DNA of 64,000 nt from Atherinomorus stipes (GCA_023101725.1 JALJCO010012619.1:124001-188000), one strand, 5' to 3'; counted from the first letter of the stretch, positions 35,258-50,600 are shown. Program-made: numbers and translations. The notes: generated by a model not told the origin, from the letters alone.

Positions 35258-37075
35258 CTTTCAGCCCAAACTCAGTACAGATACTCCTGTATATCACTCC
35301 AGCCACTTGGTTATGGCATTCCATGTATGTCTTAACTTTCGACAACTTCAGACTGCTACTATGGGCTGAGCTGTCTTAGAGGCCTCTTTGCACAGCCTGC
35401 ATCTGGGGTCCTGTCCGGTGTGATAGACCCCGCCCCCCCTGGCTCTCACACTTCATGCCTGCTCCTCTACAGCCATGACCAATCCTATATGTGTATATAG
35501 GACACACCTAATGTTAACCAACTAAAAATAAAGACATGCACACCTTTTTTTCCCCTCAAATCAAAAGGATTTTTAATAATTTCATTTTTCCATTGAGACT
35601 TACATTCATATTAGTATGATGTAATTTGGTACAGTTAACACTGCCGATGAGTGGGTTTTCTTTTTTTGCCATCCTCCTTTATACTATTATACTGCCAGAA
35701 ATAAAGTTTCAACTGAATTTTAAGCATCAGTCTTTTTTTTTTCTTTTTTTTTTGGATTTGCTGGCCCCGTGCGTTGGAATTTCAAAATGTCAAAGTAAAA
35801 CAAGCAGAAATTTAACTTCTGCCTTTAAACGAAGAAAAAAAAAAACAAAACAAAAAAGTACATTTAGACACAAAACAACAGACCGAATACCCAAATGATA
35901 CAGATTAATACATACAGAGTAACAACAAACATGATATACATTTATAAAAGCACATTCGTATTAATATTTGATGCTTTGGAATGAAAAACGGCAGCAGAGG
36001 CTCATCGTCAACAACCATCAGCCCTATGCACATTCCACTTATATATTATGTTAATTTTCAACTTGTGCCATTAATATAAATGAATAAATCATCAACCCTC
36101 TCCCCAAAACCTTCCCATGAAACATAAAAAATAAATAAGAAAACAAGTGATTTGATTGGTCCGTGAGGTAAAATGTGAGAGAAAAAAAAAAAAAATTGGA
36201 AGATTTTCAATGAGACAAAGATTCGTAAGAAAATGCAAAAGCTGGGGAAAAAAATTAAATGAAGAAAAATCGATTGTGACCACAAGTAAGAGAGCATGAT
36301 GTCCAATAAAGAAACACACTCGCCAACCACGATCACACTCACACAGCTCAGTCTGTAGTGAATAAATCCCCAGGCTGGAATCTTTACAAAGCCACTTGAT
36401 GGATGATATTTACACTGAAGTGATGCTTAAATGACTCAATACAAACACAGAAAAACAAAAACTTAACATAAAAAAACCAATAGCGACTAGATGAAATCTC
36501 CATATTCTCTTTTCAATCCTTAAATCTTTTTTTTGTTTTCTCACTGAACTGTACGCTGGAGGTGGGCAGAGCCTGGAGACGGAGGTTTATGACGGTTATG
36601 ATGGAGATCCTTGAAAGCAACCGGCAACAGCATGAAAGCCGGGCAGGCTTGTAGTTTGTCACCCAGTAAAAAAGAAAGCAAAAGCAGCAGGTAGCTTCTT
36701 TGCTGTTGCTGCTACAAGAAGAAGAGCACTTCAAGAAAAAAAGGAGAGTTGCTGCCTGTTCTGACTGCTCTGGTTGGAAATCAAACTCATCCAACCTGTT
36801 GTTGTTCAGACGTTTGCTGAGGAAGAACATGCATTAGTGGGTGGAATTAAAAGGGCACTTCAAAAACAACAGACTGACATGTTGGGTTTATATGGGGCTA
36901 AAAAAACAAAAAAAAAAACTTAATCAGGGATGCACATTTTAACATCAATCTCAGAAGTGTGTGCAGCAGAATGTGTCAGGTGGTAGAAGCAGCATTAGTA
37001 GTGTTCAGCAGGTAATCGTCTGACTAGAACGGGAGAAATCCAACAAAGTGGTGTCCCGAAAAGGTGCAGCAGATC
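35258..37075. other. Intergenic spacer between convergent genes
   Basis: AT-rich DNA with many A and T homopolymers and no coding signal. gak transcripts might extend into it if the nearer polyA signals are skipped. Confidence 0.4.
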
Positions 37076-37968
37076 TTTATTCATCCTTCATTATGAATTG
37101 TTGTGGTTCGTCTGCTTGATTTTACTATTTAAAGTGAATGCTTAAACCAAGGATGTGCACAGGCCTGCAGGTCTGACATGTCTCCCTGCTCTAAAACGCC
37201 TGATTCAAATGAACTAGATCTCCTCAACAGCATATTGTAAAGTTCCACACCAGCTTGTTAATGAACCATTCATTTCAGTCTGGTGTGTAAAAGCAGGGAA
37301 GCATGTAAAACCTGTAAGACATCCATGGCTTAAACACTTCGCATTCGAATGAACTGCCACGTTGGCTGGCATGCAGTTATTTACAGCCATGTTCAGTTTT
37401 TTTGTGACATCCCTAGCTGTTTGCAACCAGTCACCAAATCTGATCAGCATTTCATCAGTGTGGGGTCGTCTTTTTCTCATCCAAGCAGCTGTCGCGATAA
37501 TCACCCTGCTATTTCTTAAAGAAACTTGTTTGGTTTCCTTTTATGTCTCCCGGTGTGATTGTCACCTTTTCCTCCCTCCCAGCATTTGCAGCACCACTCA
37601 GACAGTCGCACAGGTAGGCAGTGAGTTTAACAATGATCTTCATGTTTATTAAACTGGCCGTTTTTGAACCAGTGAGGTTTTTTTTTTTGTTTTTTTTAAT
37701 ACAGCCAAAAGTGAAGCAAAAGTTGTTTTTCTTTTGATATTTTTTTGTTGACTGTAGAAATAGAATAAAGTAAAGAAGGAGGGAGGGAATGGTAGAGAGG
37801 ACACCTCTCAGAGGCTCTGCGCCCCCTAAGGCCCAATGTGGGCTCAGTCCTGTCCAACCTGGCCCAGTATAACCCTGGTTTTGTTTGACCAAATCCATTG
37901 CAGTCTGATCTGGTCTCGCAAGGATCCAGGCCATGATTTACTTATTTTTTTTCTTTTCTTTTTTTTTT
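37076..37968 (-). other. gak: Probable 3' UTR of gak
   Basis: On the minus strand AATAAA signals lie at 37645-37650 and at 37076-37081, giving 3' UTRs of roughly 0.3 or 0.9 kb. T-rich runs near 37679-37695 (A-rich on the sense strand) separate them. Which is used is not known. Confidence 0.5.
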
Positions 37969-38649
37969 TTAGAAGAGTGCTTTGGATCCTTGGTTTTCAA
38001 ACTCTGACCAGGCATCGTTCAGTTCCATGAAGATCATCTTTGCGTATTGTTCATAAGGCTGACCTGTGGCCTGCAGAGAGAGAGAAAGAGAGAGAGAGAT
38101 TCACACATAAATACAGGCTAAAGAAGCAGCTTCCTGCTCTGGCTTTGCAAATAGTACACAGCATTGGCCACTGTACCTTATCTGGATGGACAACCAGGAC
38201 TGCCTTCCTGTAGTATTTCTTCACCTGATCAGGCGTCACCAGGTCAGCCATCCCTACAGGCTTCCAGCGGGTTTCACCCTCCCACAACACTGTGTGTAGA
38301 GTTGAAAGCAGCGCTCGGATGTTTCGCTCCTTCCCCTCAATCCAGTCCAAAATCTACAGCATCACATTAAAACAGACCTTCAGTGCCTTTAGCATGAAGT
38401 CCACTTAGCCCTTTAGGCAAGTAAGTAATGGAAAACTGATGAGGTGACTCAGATATCTAAGTTAGTCAGTACCAGCAAACCTCCAGCATTAGTTTTTTAC
38501 CTGCACTTTAAGAGGATCCATCTCCTTTGTGATCTCCTGTCTTCTCATTTCAGCGATGGTCCTTGGTCCCTTCCTATCCGGTCTGGAGGAAAAACCCTGA
38601 GTGGACAGCAGGTCTTCAAAATCATCTTCTTTTACTTTTGGTTTGGGTC
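37969..38649 (-). CDS. gak: gak J-domain exons
   Basis: The last three exons carry the auxilin-type J domain. [18 protein letters not shown] precedes it; [20 protein letters not shown] forms helix I and II, and [21 protein letters not shown] contains the HPD motif needed to stimulate HSC70 ATPase. The last exon gives the C-terminal helix ([16 protein letters not shown]). The protein ends four to six residues later, as in human GAK. Confidence 0.96.
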
Positions 38650-41600
38650 CTGCAATTACAACAGAGAGGAAAATGAAGGTATAGCTTGGATATAAAGAGG
38701 TGCAAGAGTCAAATATGTATGCAGACAAAAACACAAATATTACCATATCCAGGCCCACGAACTCCTCTATCCTCTCTGCCACCGATGACACTAGTAAAGT
38801 TAAGGTTGTAGTTGGGTTTAGAGGGCTGTGTGCCTGCAGGCTGAGAAGCTGAGGATGTTTTGGGTGTTGATCCAGACATCCAAGGTTTATTCTGGGCTGA
38901 GGTGGGTCTTCCAGACTGCCAGGGCTGAGCTTGAGGCTTAGCAGAAGAGGTGGAAGAAGAGGAGGAAGGACCTTTCGTGCTAAAGGAAGACCCGGAGAAA
39001 TTACTACTGGAGGAACCTGCAAAAAAACACGGGAAAATGACAATTAACTGGGATGAATAAATCACATTTTAGGTTTAAAGTAGGGATATTTGATATTGGC
39101 TTTTTTACTGATATCCGACAGAGGTTGTATCTCATATTTTAAGAAATACAACTATATTCTGCTCTGAGCACAAAGATCCCAAAATATCCTTAACTCAGCC
39201 AGAGGAGTTCATGTTAGACATCTGTCTGCCAGATATCAGATACTAGCAGGTATTAGACAACATGTGACTATAGTGTGTCTGACAACTTGGTAGCTTCAGC
39301 AACAACTTAAAACCAGACAAATTAGAAACAGCTTCAAAGGAAGTCAGTTTGCAGCAGCAGCAGCTGCACTGTAGTCACACGACTCTAAAAGGAATGCTGG
39401 GATATGAAGTTCTTCTAGAATAGAAGTGATTATTCTACATGCTGGACTGCTACTAATGGAGCAAGATCTCAATGTTCCGCTACAAATTGTCGCAAGATTT
39501 CATTAGTCAAAATATCGGTCCAATAAACTGATACAGATATTTTCCGAAATCACATTTTAATGCCAATATCAGCCGATAATATCAGTAGGGATGCACGATA
39601 ACTACGGGGCCGACAGGAAATTATGAAATCATTCCGATAAGTCAGATATTGTGACGACTTACCCTGATAACTTATGTCCCATAAAGTTGGAATTTTTAAG
39701 ATTGGACATGCAGAAGTTGGAAATCCCACTTTTAAGCTTTTCTCGCTGACATATTGCAAATGGGGAAAGAAAGCTGCTGCTTCACAGGTAATACCCCAAG
39801 CTGCTTCCAAACCACTTCCCCCATCTTATTTTAGACACGAACTACCCCATACAGTTGGAATTTCTGATTGGGTATAATTAGGTATGTATGTGTTTTAGCG
39901 GTATCGGTTATTGGTATCGGCCTTTAGGAAATGAAATTTATCGGTTGTGTGTTAATGGTTATTGTGCATACCAAAATATTGGACATCCCCAGTTTAAAGC
40001 AGATTGACATGCATCTCCATATCAGACCAAGTCTTTTACCTGGTAAATTGGAGCCCAGGTTTCCAAGGTCTGCAAAGGGATCGAAGGTCTGGGACTTGGC
40101 CTTTGACATGGATGACACACCAGAAGCTACAAACACAGTGACAATATGTGAGAAGCAATTTTTTACCTTTACAACTGTCTGGCTCATATACAATAATGAT
40201 AATTCATGATGCATTCACCAACTCCTGAATGGAGCTCCTCCACCCACCTGTGTTGGAGTAGTTGGGTTTGCTGGCAGTGGTGCTCATACCAGTAGAGGTG
40301 CCGGCTGCCCAGCTGTCCCACCCACCAAGCAGGTCTGGTTGGCTGGCTGATGATGTCATCTTAGGTGTATCTTTCACAAGCTTATCTGCAAAGACAAACA
40401 TCCAGAGTGTCATCCATTAAGTTTTTTTAAGATAGCCCAGAAACGCTGGGCAGCGGGGTTTTAACGAGACATGATGGGCTCACTGAGGTTGAAGAGGCTG
40501 GTGTTGGAAGCAGGAGTGGTGTTGCCGTGAGTTGAACCAAATCCACTGGTTGCTGAACTATCGGAGCCCAACAAGTCCCCAAACAGGTCTGGTCCGGAGG
40601 CTTGTCGAGATGAACCGACACTGGAGCCGACACCGGACCCAGACCCCATCCCGAATGGATCAAACAAGTCGCCCATGGCTGCAACAAGGAAGTAAAAGAA
40701 AGAGGAGATGCATTAAAAATAAAAGGCAGAATTTTCTGGAATAACACGATCAGCATCATTCTTTACGTTTTGAGTCTGGTGTTGCTCCACTGGTGGTTCC
40801 ACTGAAGAACAAATCCTCTTGCACTGCTCCTGTCTGACCAGCAGGTGGCGCAAACAAGTCATTCAGGAGATCACTGTTGCTAGAGGCAGCTTTCATTCCT
40901 CCCTGCTCTCCTTGATGAGGAGCAGAGGATGAGGCCGAGGACACGGGAGGAGCTTCAGGGTCACAATTCAAACCCAAGAGGTCGGCTGTACCACCGAGAG
41001 GAGACTCCTGGACTGCAGGAGGTGGAGTCTAGTGGGAGAGAGGGACGTCAAGAAAAGGCAAAAATGAATGGGGGGCAAAAATAAAGTCATATGATAATGA
41101 AATAATGAGATATAATCAGCAGTCTGAGCTTTTCTGCACCTGGAAGTCAGCATCAAACAGATTCTCGCTGTGGTCACGTGAAAGAGCTTCTCCACTGGTG
41201 GCGGAGTAAGAGTATGACTCTCCCTCTGACTGATCGCTCATGTCCTCCTGGTCGTTGATGCTTCCGCCTCCTTGGCTGTCTGCAGCATCATGAGGGCCAT
41301 GCACATCTAGAAATTCATAAACAAGTCAGTGGAGACTTCGAATATGGAGTCAGTCAGTGAGGTTGGTGGTAAATTAATGTAAAAAAAATACCTTCCCAAT
41401 CTAGTGTCTGGAAGAAGTTGCTAGGATTGGCATCGTTGCTCGAGGGAGACTCCGGTTCTGTTGCAGGAGGACCCTCTGGGGTCTGAGCTGGCTGTGGTGA
41501 CTCTGAGTCATAAAAAGCAGAGGAACCTGGCTGCCGAGGCAGCTCAGGCTTACCTGTGGTGATAAAGGTTTTCAAGTCAACTGGGGCTGCTGGAAAAGTA

Positions 41601-44600
41601 CAACAAAACTGAGAAATGAATGGATCCACGAAGCTACACCTGACCACAACTTGCGGCCTGGATAAGTGGAGGCACTTACCAAACTTGCTGAGAATCTCCT
41701 GCTGTTCATCGCGAGATGAGAAAAGGATTTTGGGGTTGAGACCTTTGGTTTGGAAGCCCTCCCATGGTGGTGTCTTGGTGCTGGGTCGGTCCCTGGGTTC
41801 CACCTCGATGTCCAAGTTTACCTGGAACAAGTCTGGGTATTTCTCCTGGATGTCACAGGCGTCCAAATCATACCTGAGAGGAAAACAGGCAGAAGAGAAA
41901 GGCACATTTAAGCAGATAGAAAGCTGCCATCTTGTATAACTAATCATTTCAAGACCCGAGTGAGCTGCCAGTCGGTGCCATCAGGCAATAATGAAATTTT
42001 CAGTAGTTCTTTGTGGCTTCAGGCAGTATACATACTTGGCAAACTTGACGGTAGTTGCGTTTCTGGGAACAAAGCCTGTGTGAAACTGGATCTGAAACAT
42101 TTTCATGGATGCCATCTGAAACAGAGTTTTATGAGATTTAAAAGATGAATTTCTCATATTTATCTTCACCTTTCTTTGCCATTCTGAAACTGGCATATAA
42201 GGCTTTTACTCGCGATGTCACAGGTATTTGCTAGATGCTTCAAACAGTACAGCAACAAAGCTCCTGAAAAGTTAATTGCCACATTAAGAAAAATGAAGGA
42301 TCTGTTGCACTTGAGCTTGTGCGCTTCTATACCTTCGCCTGTAAACGTCCTCCTAGTGTAGATCTTGCATGATAGATCACCACCAGAACATCTCCTTGAA
42401 CTGTTACATTGAGAGGAATCTCTGCTCTTCCATCTTCCATCTTAAAATCCCTGGATGGAGAGAAGGAAGGCAGAGAATGATGCAATGGACTTAAGATCCT
42501 TTAGATTTTTTTAAATTAGAGAGGAACCTCCAACGCCACGGTGTTGTTGGTAAAAAAAAAACTTACTTCATCTTGTCATACTCCTGCGATGTGGTGAGGA
42601 CTCTCTCATCTCCGACATAAACTTCGCAGAACGGCCTGCAGCCGTTACGCTGCTTGTTGAACAGCGGCACAGGTGTCATGATGATGGAGTGAATAATCAC
42701 AGGCTTGCTGTGAGGGATGATGGGCTCCTCTGCCATCATGTCGCACATATACTCAATGTACCTGAAAGTCAAAAGGAAGATGGAGAACTTGTGAAATTAT
42801 ACATATAGGTGATGCAGGCTGCTATACTGTAAAGCAATAAATCTTTCAATGAGTATGAAGATGTACTTTATGTCTCCTGGAGTTCAAACCCGTTTAACAC
42901 TGTGGTTTTATACCTCTTGTGTGAAGGTGCAATGCCGGGTGGGCAGCGTTTCATTGAGAACATGTAGACAGCTGCCTCAGCTGTGGTGAAAAGGCGACAG
43001 AAACACAGGAAGGAACAAACGGCCACTGCTGACGCCGCTCTGCCATCCTAAGCAAAGACAATGACAGAGGAAGAACTTAAGCTGCCGCAGTTCTCGGCTC
43101 TTCCCCTCAGTGTAATCTAAAATCAGCTTTTTCAGCACAATTTAAGTGTCAGAATTTAAATTTTACGTTTCTAAGCAGGTGTTAATGACATGATGGTCTA
43201 AAATTAGCTTCCTCAGAAAAATATTTAATGGAATTAACATTTGCTGTCTTGTTTTTTTCTTAAAAAAAACAAAAAACGATTTGTTTCGTCCCATCACGAC
43301 CCTTAAAAGGATGAAGTGGGCAAAGAAAATAGGCAGATTTGATGGATTTTTCTAAATTAAAAGGTATAAAGCATCTACAGACGGTTGTTTATATAACATC
43401 AAAAGGCAAAAACAAATCTTATTTCCACTTATGTGCTGGAATTCAGTGCCAGTTAATGACTTGGAGTGTATGTGTTACATTATAAAATTATAGTATAATG
43501 TGTTTAAGTTTATTTAAAAACAGGGACAGAGCATGTTAATGAACATATACATGTCAATATGCAAGATTAATTTCCATCTTTACTCCCTTTGGCAGGTCGA
43601 GTCAACATCAGAAGATAGTAAAATAAATGAAACAACAATAACAAGTAAAACAGTTAGCCGCCTTGGCTATGAGCAGCATAAACAGGAGGAGCAATTATAT
43701 AGAGAGAAAAGATTTCCTTGAAAACACAATAGATACATAAATACATAATAGTTACATAAAAAATCAGGAACAAAAGATCAAATAAATTAAAGGTACCATG
43801 TGTAACTAATTTGGCTTTATACTAGCAAATATCAAGTTTACATTCTTATACATGTATTTTACTGAAGTCTAATCGCATCCAAATGGAAGCGTTATGTAGC
43901 TTAAAATGAGTAAATCCACAGGAAGTGGCAAACCTAACTAAAGGCTGCCATGTTAAATCGCCATCTTCAAACGTGGTAGCCCAAAGGGGACAAACTTATT
44001 AGCTTTACATGTTTAAGGCGTGACACCCCCGTGCAGAGGTTGCAGCCTTTCTGCGGGACAGATGAGTTAATTCAATCTAACTGTGAAGTTCATTTTGGCG
44101 TTAAGTTAGAAACAGGGCAGGGTCGTCCAGCAACTACTTTCTCCTCCCGTTTAAGTTGGATAGTTTACTGTTACCGCTATAAAAGGGCTGGAATATACTT
44201 GCTGCTGCCAACACATCTGCATTATGGTGACAGGACACACGAACTTGTGCAAAATGTTTGACATTTTCACATTTGTGACTCCTTACGGCTTCGGTAGTGG
44301 AAATAACGCGCTTAGATGGCATCAGAAAGCATTGCTTGGTTGTTGGCATGCAGTTAACGCAGCACAAGATGGGAGTAAATCTCCCATCTAGTCGGGCTGT
44401 AAGCTAGTTGTAAAATTTGAGTTTACTACTGTTTTACTATCATTACAGCTGTAATTTGTGTAGGACTGCTGAATTCTGCACACAAAGCTTCAAGTTATCT
44501 TTACAGTTTTAGGAATTTACTGTATGAACAGACTTCAGTAATTCAAAGGCCCTCAACAAATTCTTCAAGATTTTTTTTTTTGGGTTGGAGTAATTTCAAT

Positions 44601-47600
44601 AAAAGAGGCTGTTGTAAGGTATCTTTTACTTCCACCATTGATGATCCAACTACGACCAGAACTGGATCAGCCATTTGTTCAGTCACCATTCTTTGAAAAA
44701 CACTAAAAACTCAACACACTAACAGTAAAACTCTGCACAGATTAGAGATATCATAAAAGTGTTGTTCAACTGTGGGGGTTGCAGTGACAGCTGTGGTGAT
44801 CTAATGCTGAAGAATAAATTCAGCATGCTCAAAGGACTAGTTTACTCACCAGACAGTGCACTATACAGATGTTCCTCTGGTCCTGTTTCAGCCACTGATG
44901 CATGTTCTTACATACATTGTAGAGGCTGCGGAGGTTGGGGGCACGGCGGACCTGCCAGTTACACTCTGAAACCTACAGACACACACAGCAATAAAGTAGC
45001 AACCTTGCATCGTTTCATATAACAAATAAACAGCATAATTAACTGATGTACCGTATTTTCCAGATTATAAGTCACACTTTTTTCATAGTTTGGCTGCTTG
45101 TGCGACTTATAGTCCAGTGCGATTTATATATCAAAATATATACAATTTAGCATATTTTAAGTCTCAATTCATATTGACTGACAAGGAGTAAACATTATCG
45201 TCTAATGTCAAAAGAGGGCACTCTAAGCTTGTGACAACTATATTCTGCTCTGAGGGCAAAAATCCCAAAATAGCCTCATCTCAGTGAGAGGGGTTTATTT
45301 TGGACATCTGTCTGTACTGCCTGTACGGTGGAACAACTCCTCAAAAAACATGTTAATCCTTCTTCATTATTATGTTTATGATCATTTACAGGCATTAACT
45401 TTGGAATTGGACTGTTTGGGTCATTTTTAGCAGTAACAAATAGGATATGAATAATTAGAAAATAACCCTATTTTAAATAAATAAATACGACTTATTGTCT
45501 GGTATGACTTATATATGTTTTTTTCCTGTTCATGATGCATTTTTTGACTGATGCGACTTATACTCAGGAGCGACTTATAGTCCGGAAAATACGGTATTAT
45601 AAAAGCAGAGATGCAAACTACTGCAGCTGCTACTGTGAAGAGTAAAACTATCAAGTAACAGCTGTATTTACTTAAGTCCTCACAATGACACCCCCACTCC
45701 CACAAAAACTAATGTGGAAAAGCTGAAGCCCATGCACATGATCCGTACCCTGTTGTGGAATCGAGAGGGCCTATATGATCGCTTGGAAAGGTTGAACACG
45801 GCGTAATGGCCGGCGTGACGCGAATCCAGGAACAGACGAACATCCTCAATATTATTCTTTATCGCTGACTCCACCCCTTCAGCTGGGAAAGACATAACTG
45901 CAGACACACACACAAACACACACACAATTAAATAGGTAACTCAAGATGCTTGTAAGTGAAATACAGTATGATGTCACATAACTGCCATTAAAGTCACTTT
46001 TAAATTGGCTCATTAATGAGTTCGTGTTCACTAAAGCAGCGACGGAATGTTAAAAAGTGGTTTCACAGATAGTGAAATGTCTACCTGCTATTCTGGAGGT
46101 GATGTAGGAAATATCCAAGTCCCCTTTGGCATAGCTGCAAAAGAAAAAGTGAGTGTAGTTACAACAGGAGCACACACACACAGCTTACTGGAAGGACATA
46201 TGCAAATCAGCGATCTCTACGGGAGATACAGTAACGGGGAAAGTAAATTAGTTGTGACTAATGCCTGAAAGCACACAGCTACTTCACAGCTAACCTAACA
46301 ACATCAACTAGTTGGGAGACAAAAACTAAAAAAACAGAAATTTTTGTGATGATAAACTAATGTCATCTTGGTTTTCAATACTGTCCTACAAATTATGCAA
46401 ATTAGATTAAGCCAATCCTCAGCTCGTCCATCCGCTGAGGCTTTAATGCAGCACGAGCATCAGGCAGAACACTCAATGCTGCCAATAGTTGCTCTGTGTT
46501 AAGAAGGGATGGTCAATAAATTAAAAATCAGGCTTAACTGGATCTTACAGTCGGTACAATTACAATGAAACATGACAGGAAGAGGAGAAAATGAACAAGG
46601 CATGATCTTGTTTTATTATAAAATCAAACTTTAGTAGAGAAAGCAAAGAAAATACAACATCTATGCTGACGACAGCCAATTTTATCTGTGCGGCATTAGG
46701 ACAGAGGTGATGCTGGTTAAGACGTGTAGCTGTAATGGTTACTCAGTAAGCAGTGGAGCCACATCAAATATTTTAATTACCTCTCAACCATTTCCTCATT
46801 CACACTGGACAGTGATTTCCTACTGCAGTAAAGTGAACTCTAATGGGCCATTTATGAAGTTGCTGTTGCATAAGCAACTTTCTCTTTTGTTTTGTCTTTC
46901 ATTTTAGATTTTAGTGAATGTTTATGGACATGTAATCTAAATGGCCTAGTGATGTGTTTTGGTGCAAAAACTTATTACTAAGCAGGCATTAAAACTGAAC
47001 TTTTCTGTTGAAAGTGTTAAAAGATCTGCAGTTCTAGGATTACCTAAAACAGCTGCATTTAGAAGTTTGGTTACACAAATGCAACCGTGTAGATGCTAAT
47101 AATATTTAATGTCCTGTAGACCAGTGGTTTTCAAACTGGGGGTCAGGACCCCCATGTGGGTTGCATGATAATTTCAGGGGGTCACCAGATCATTGTGACA
47201 GTTTCCAAGCCTCACATGAAGAGGATGGCCACAGGATGACCCATTTGATATATAGCACAATTAACTACTCAGACGTCGGGGGTCATGAACACCAAAGTAT
47301 GTTATTTTGGGGGTTTTTGTTCAAAAAGTTTGAAAACCATTACTGTAAGCTATAAGAAATCAGTTTGCATTTATTTTCAGCTAACCCTCCAACTGCTCCT
47401 TTGCTGTCTTATTTGCAGTTTTAGAGCTTTTTCCTCCTTTTTTCTGCAGTTTCTCTACACTTCAAATTTTTATATATGTAAAAGCTTAAATTTCAAGGTG
47501 AAACATGTTTGACATCTGACATCTTCATTGTCCAATGTTCCCTCCACAAGATATTTATAATCAACCTTTTTCCCTTCTTTATAACCAGAGAATTTAAACT

Positions 47601-50600
47601 GTTGGTGCACAGTTTTCCAGACAGTTTTTCAGAAGGTGGAATTTTGGTTAAGTTTAATTTCATAAAGATTTTTAATGCTATTTTATCTAAACATTTCACA
47701 TTATCCTCATCAGTCAGGGATTTATCCACTGGCTTTAGATAGATTACTTACTAATATCTTCCACTTAGTGTTACTTATCTCATCTTGGGCAAAAAGGAGA
47801 GGAACCCTTTAAATTTTGGTGCAAACCCAGATAATAGTCTTGAATTGTGTAAAAAAAAACAACCAAACAAACAAATTTAAAATTTCTGATGAGTTAACAG
47901 TTTTAACTTCGTTTTTGTTTTTGTCCCTTTCATTGAGGTCACTATTTTGAGTAATACCTCTATGTATGTCATGCAATGTGTGAAACAAAATAAAAGGAAT
48001 TGATCACTGAAGACCAAAACAAAAACAAAAACAAACAAAAAAAAAAGTTTTTACAGCAGCTAAAAATAGATTGTTTAGAATTTTAATATCAAAAGGAAGA
48101 TTTCATGAGTTTACCAGGCTGGTCTGGATACAGTTGGCAGATAATCTCTGCTGTAGGTAGATGCATCTTAACTTGTGCAAAGCTTTTATTCAGACTGGCT
48201 GAAATGAGATCTAATTTGCTTTATTTCCAATCACTTCTTAGCTAAATTATACTCAACTGTCCATTCACATCACGCTTAGCATTCATTCAACTGAATTATT
48301 GAGTGTGTGATGTTAGGATCAGCAAGCTGTGATGACGGGCACAGCAAAAGCTTTAATGAATGTTTTTTCCGTCAAAAAAAGAAGAAACAACCACAAACAA
48401 ACACAAACTACAGAACACACAGAGCAACGCATGAGATGACGCATTTCACCGACCCATATTTACCTCGGGTTGCTAGGTGATGGACACATAGGGACCATGA
48501 GGGATTGGGACAGAGAGAAGAAAAAACAACAAAAAAATAAAAATAAAATAAACAAAACAACCAAACCAAATGAAGCACACTGATGATAGCACAACTAAAA
48601 CTTTAAATGATTTGCATAGTTTGGCTCTTAAAGGAACACTTTGTTTGTTTTCAGCAGTATTAACAGCAACTTGTCGCTGCTCTTAAAACCAGCAAACTAG
48701 ACTTTTCCAATAATCCATCCACTCAGATCCAATTCCCAAATCCTTCCATGGCCCTACATCTCTAACTTTCACAGGTATGATGTCACTTATGCTTTAGGAA
48801 TCAAGGCATAATGGTCATTCCAGTTTTCAGCTGGAGCACTGTGAATAATATGGATGGACTGAGGATCACTATTCCTTAATCTCTAAAAGAAAAAGGGAAC
48901 TTCTGAAAAACAGAGAAGGCGGAATCAGATTCAGCAATGTTTTGCAGAATGAAAAAAAGACAAAAACAAAACAAAGCAACAAAATGTTCCTTTAAAAAGG
49001 ACCTGGGATCAGGGTAGGAGTGATCATGAACCCTTACATAGACAATTTGAAGGTGTACAATTATTGGGAAGATGAATCCGTAACAAAACAAGATGACTGA
49101 TAACTGACAAAGTTGTTAAGCTGCTTATAAAGACATTATTTCAGCACAGATGGTTAAAGGTTGCAGATTGCTATTAGCTAACAGTAGCTAACAAATTACA
49201 GCACACATTGCAAAATGTTTTTCAGTACACTTAACACAGTTGCCATCGATGTGCATGTTAAATAAATCCGTTATTCAATTCAGTAGCTGGGGTTCAAGTT
49301 ATTGCTGAGTGAGAAGAAAGGCGACGGCAGTCAGGTCGTACAAATAAAACACAACTCTAAAGATAATCTGAGAATAAAAACCACTGATGGCAGGATGTGA
49401 ATAATTAAAACAGCGTGTATTTCAGTTTGGCCTTCCTACCTGGCTACTGACTGGATGACTTTAGAAGACGTATCCTTTATGTTGGTGAGGAAGCGCTCCG
49501 TTCCTCCCCTTAAGATATCCAGGAGGCCGCTTCCTGCTTGATCAGGATCATACACACCTGGATGTCATAAAGAAAGAGAGGACATTACAGTAGACATAAC
49601 ATGAAACACAGACCAGGCCATGGTGAAGGTGCTGCTGCAGGGTTTGGCGTCTACACATCAGGGTCACGGTTCTAAAACTACGGATGTGGATCAGAAATAT
49701 TCTATTTGCTGCAGACAAACGCGTACGGATCAAACCAGATGACAACCGTCGTTTAGCTTGGAGGTAAATGAACTGGATGATATCAGAGCTGAATCTACCT
49801 GAGTTGCAACATCCCGTCCCTGAAAGGAAAGCACAAGCACACTCTGCTTTTCGACAGATGGTTGAGTGGCAGTGCAGAAATCCTCTTAATAGGTGTGAGG
49901 CAGCTTGTATGTGTGTGTGTCTGCATGTGTGCATAGGGGGAAATAAGCTTATCAAACTCATTTGGATAAATGTACAAATAAACAAGGGAAATACTATTTT
50001 CTCACCAAGTCTGTTCTCCAAATAAGCTCATTTCTAAAATCGTCAAGACAGAGCCATAAGCCGTTTCCTGAGCAAACTCTGCTTCCATCAGTTTTTTCTT
50101 TATTGTTGAGTTAACCCTTTCAGGTAAAACTGTCTTTAACAACTGTTAATGCCCTACACACGAGTGAAATTAAACAAATAAAAGATAAAAAAGACGAATG
50201 AAATTAAAAACTCCACAGTTGGAAATCTATTAAAATCCATTAACACTACAGATTAATTGTAGGGTGGGAAATCTTTGAGTGGAAACAAACTTTGTTTCAT
50301 AGCTTACAGAGGCAACATGAGAAGCTTTTTCTTCTCAAGATCACTGAAAGGTTAATGGTTAGAGAGTGACCAGAATTCGACATGCACAGTTTTTGTAATG
50401 CATGAAGATCCGGATCTTTGGGGTTAAAAACTGCTGATCTGTCAAACACAGTTGGTCATGAACACCCCACATAGAGGAAGAGGAAACATCAGCTACCTCC
50501 AAATGGGCTGGATGTTTATGGTCATTTTCAGGCATCATGCATCAAGTGGTAAACTTTCTTCTTGCATACATCATAGTAATAAGGTACAGTACGGGTGGAA

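Noticed and set aside
48465..48515. Possible extra gak exon (minus strand) before a GTAAAT donor
   Set aside because: No AG acceptor lies within reach upstream, and the flanking exons already join in frame as in the human gene.
49548..50021. 157-codon minus-strand frame beside a gak exon
   Set aside because: Past the exon's acceptor it is intron sequence, without similarity or codon bias.
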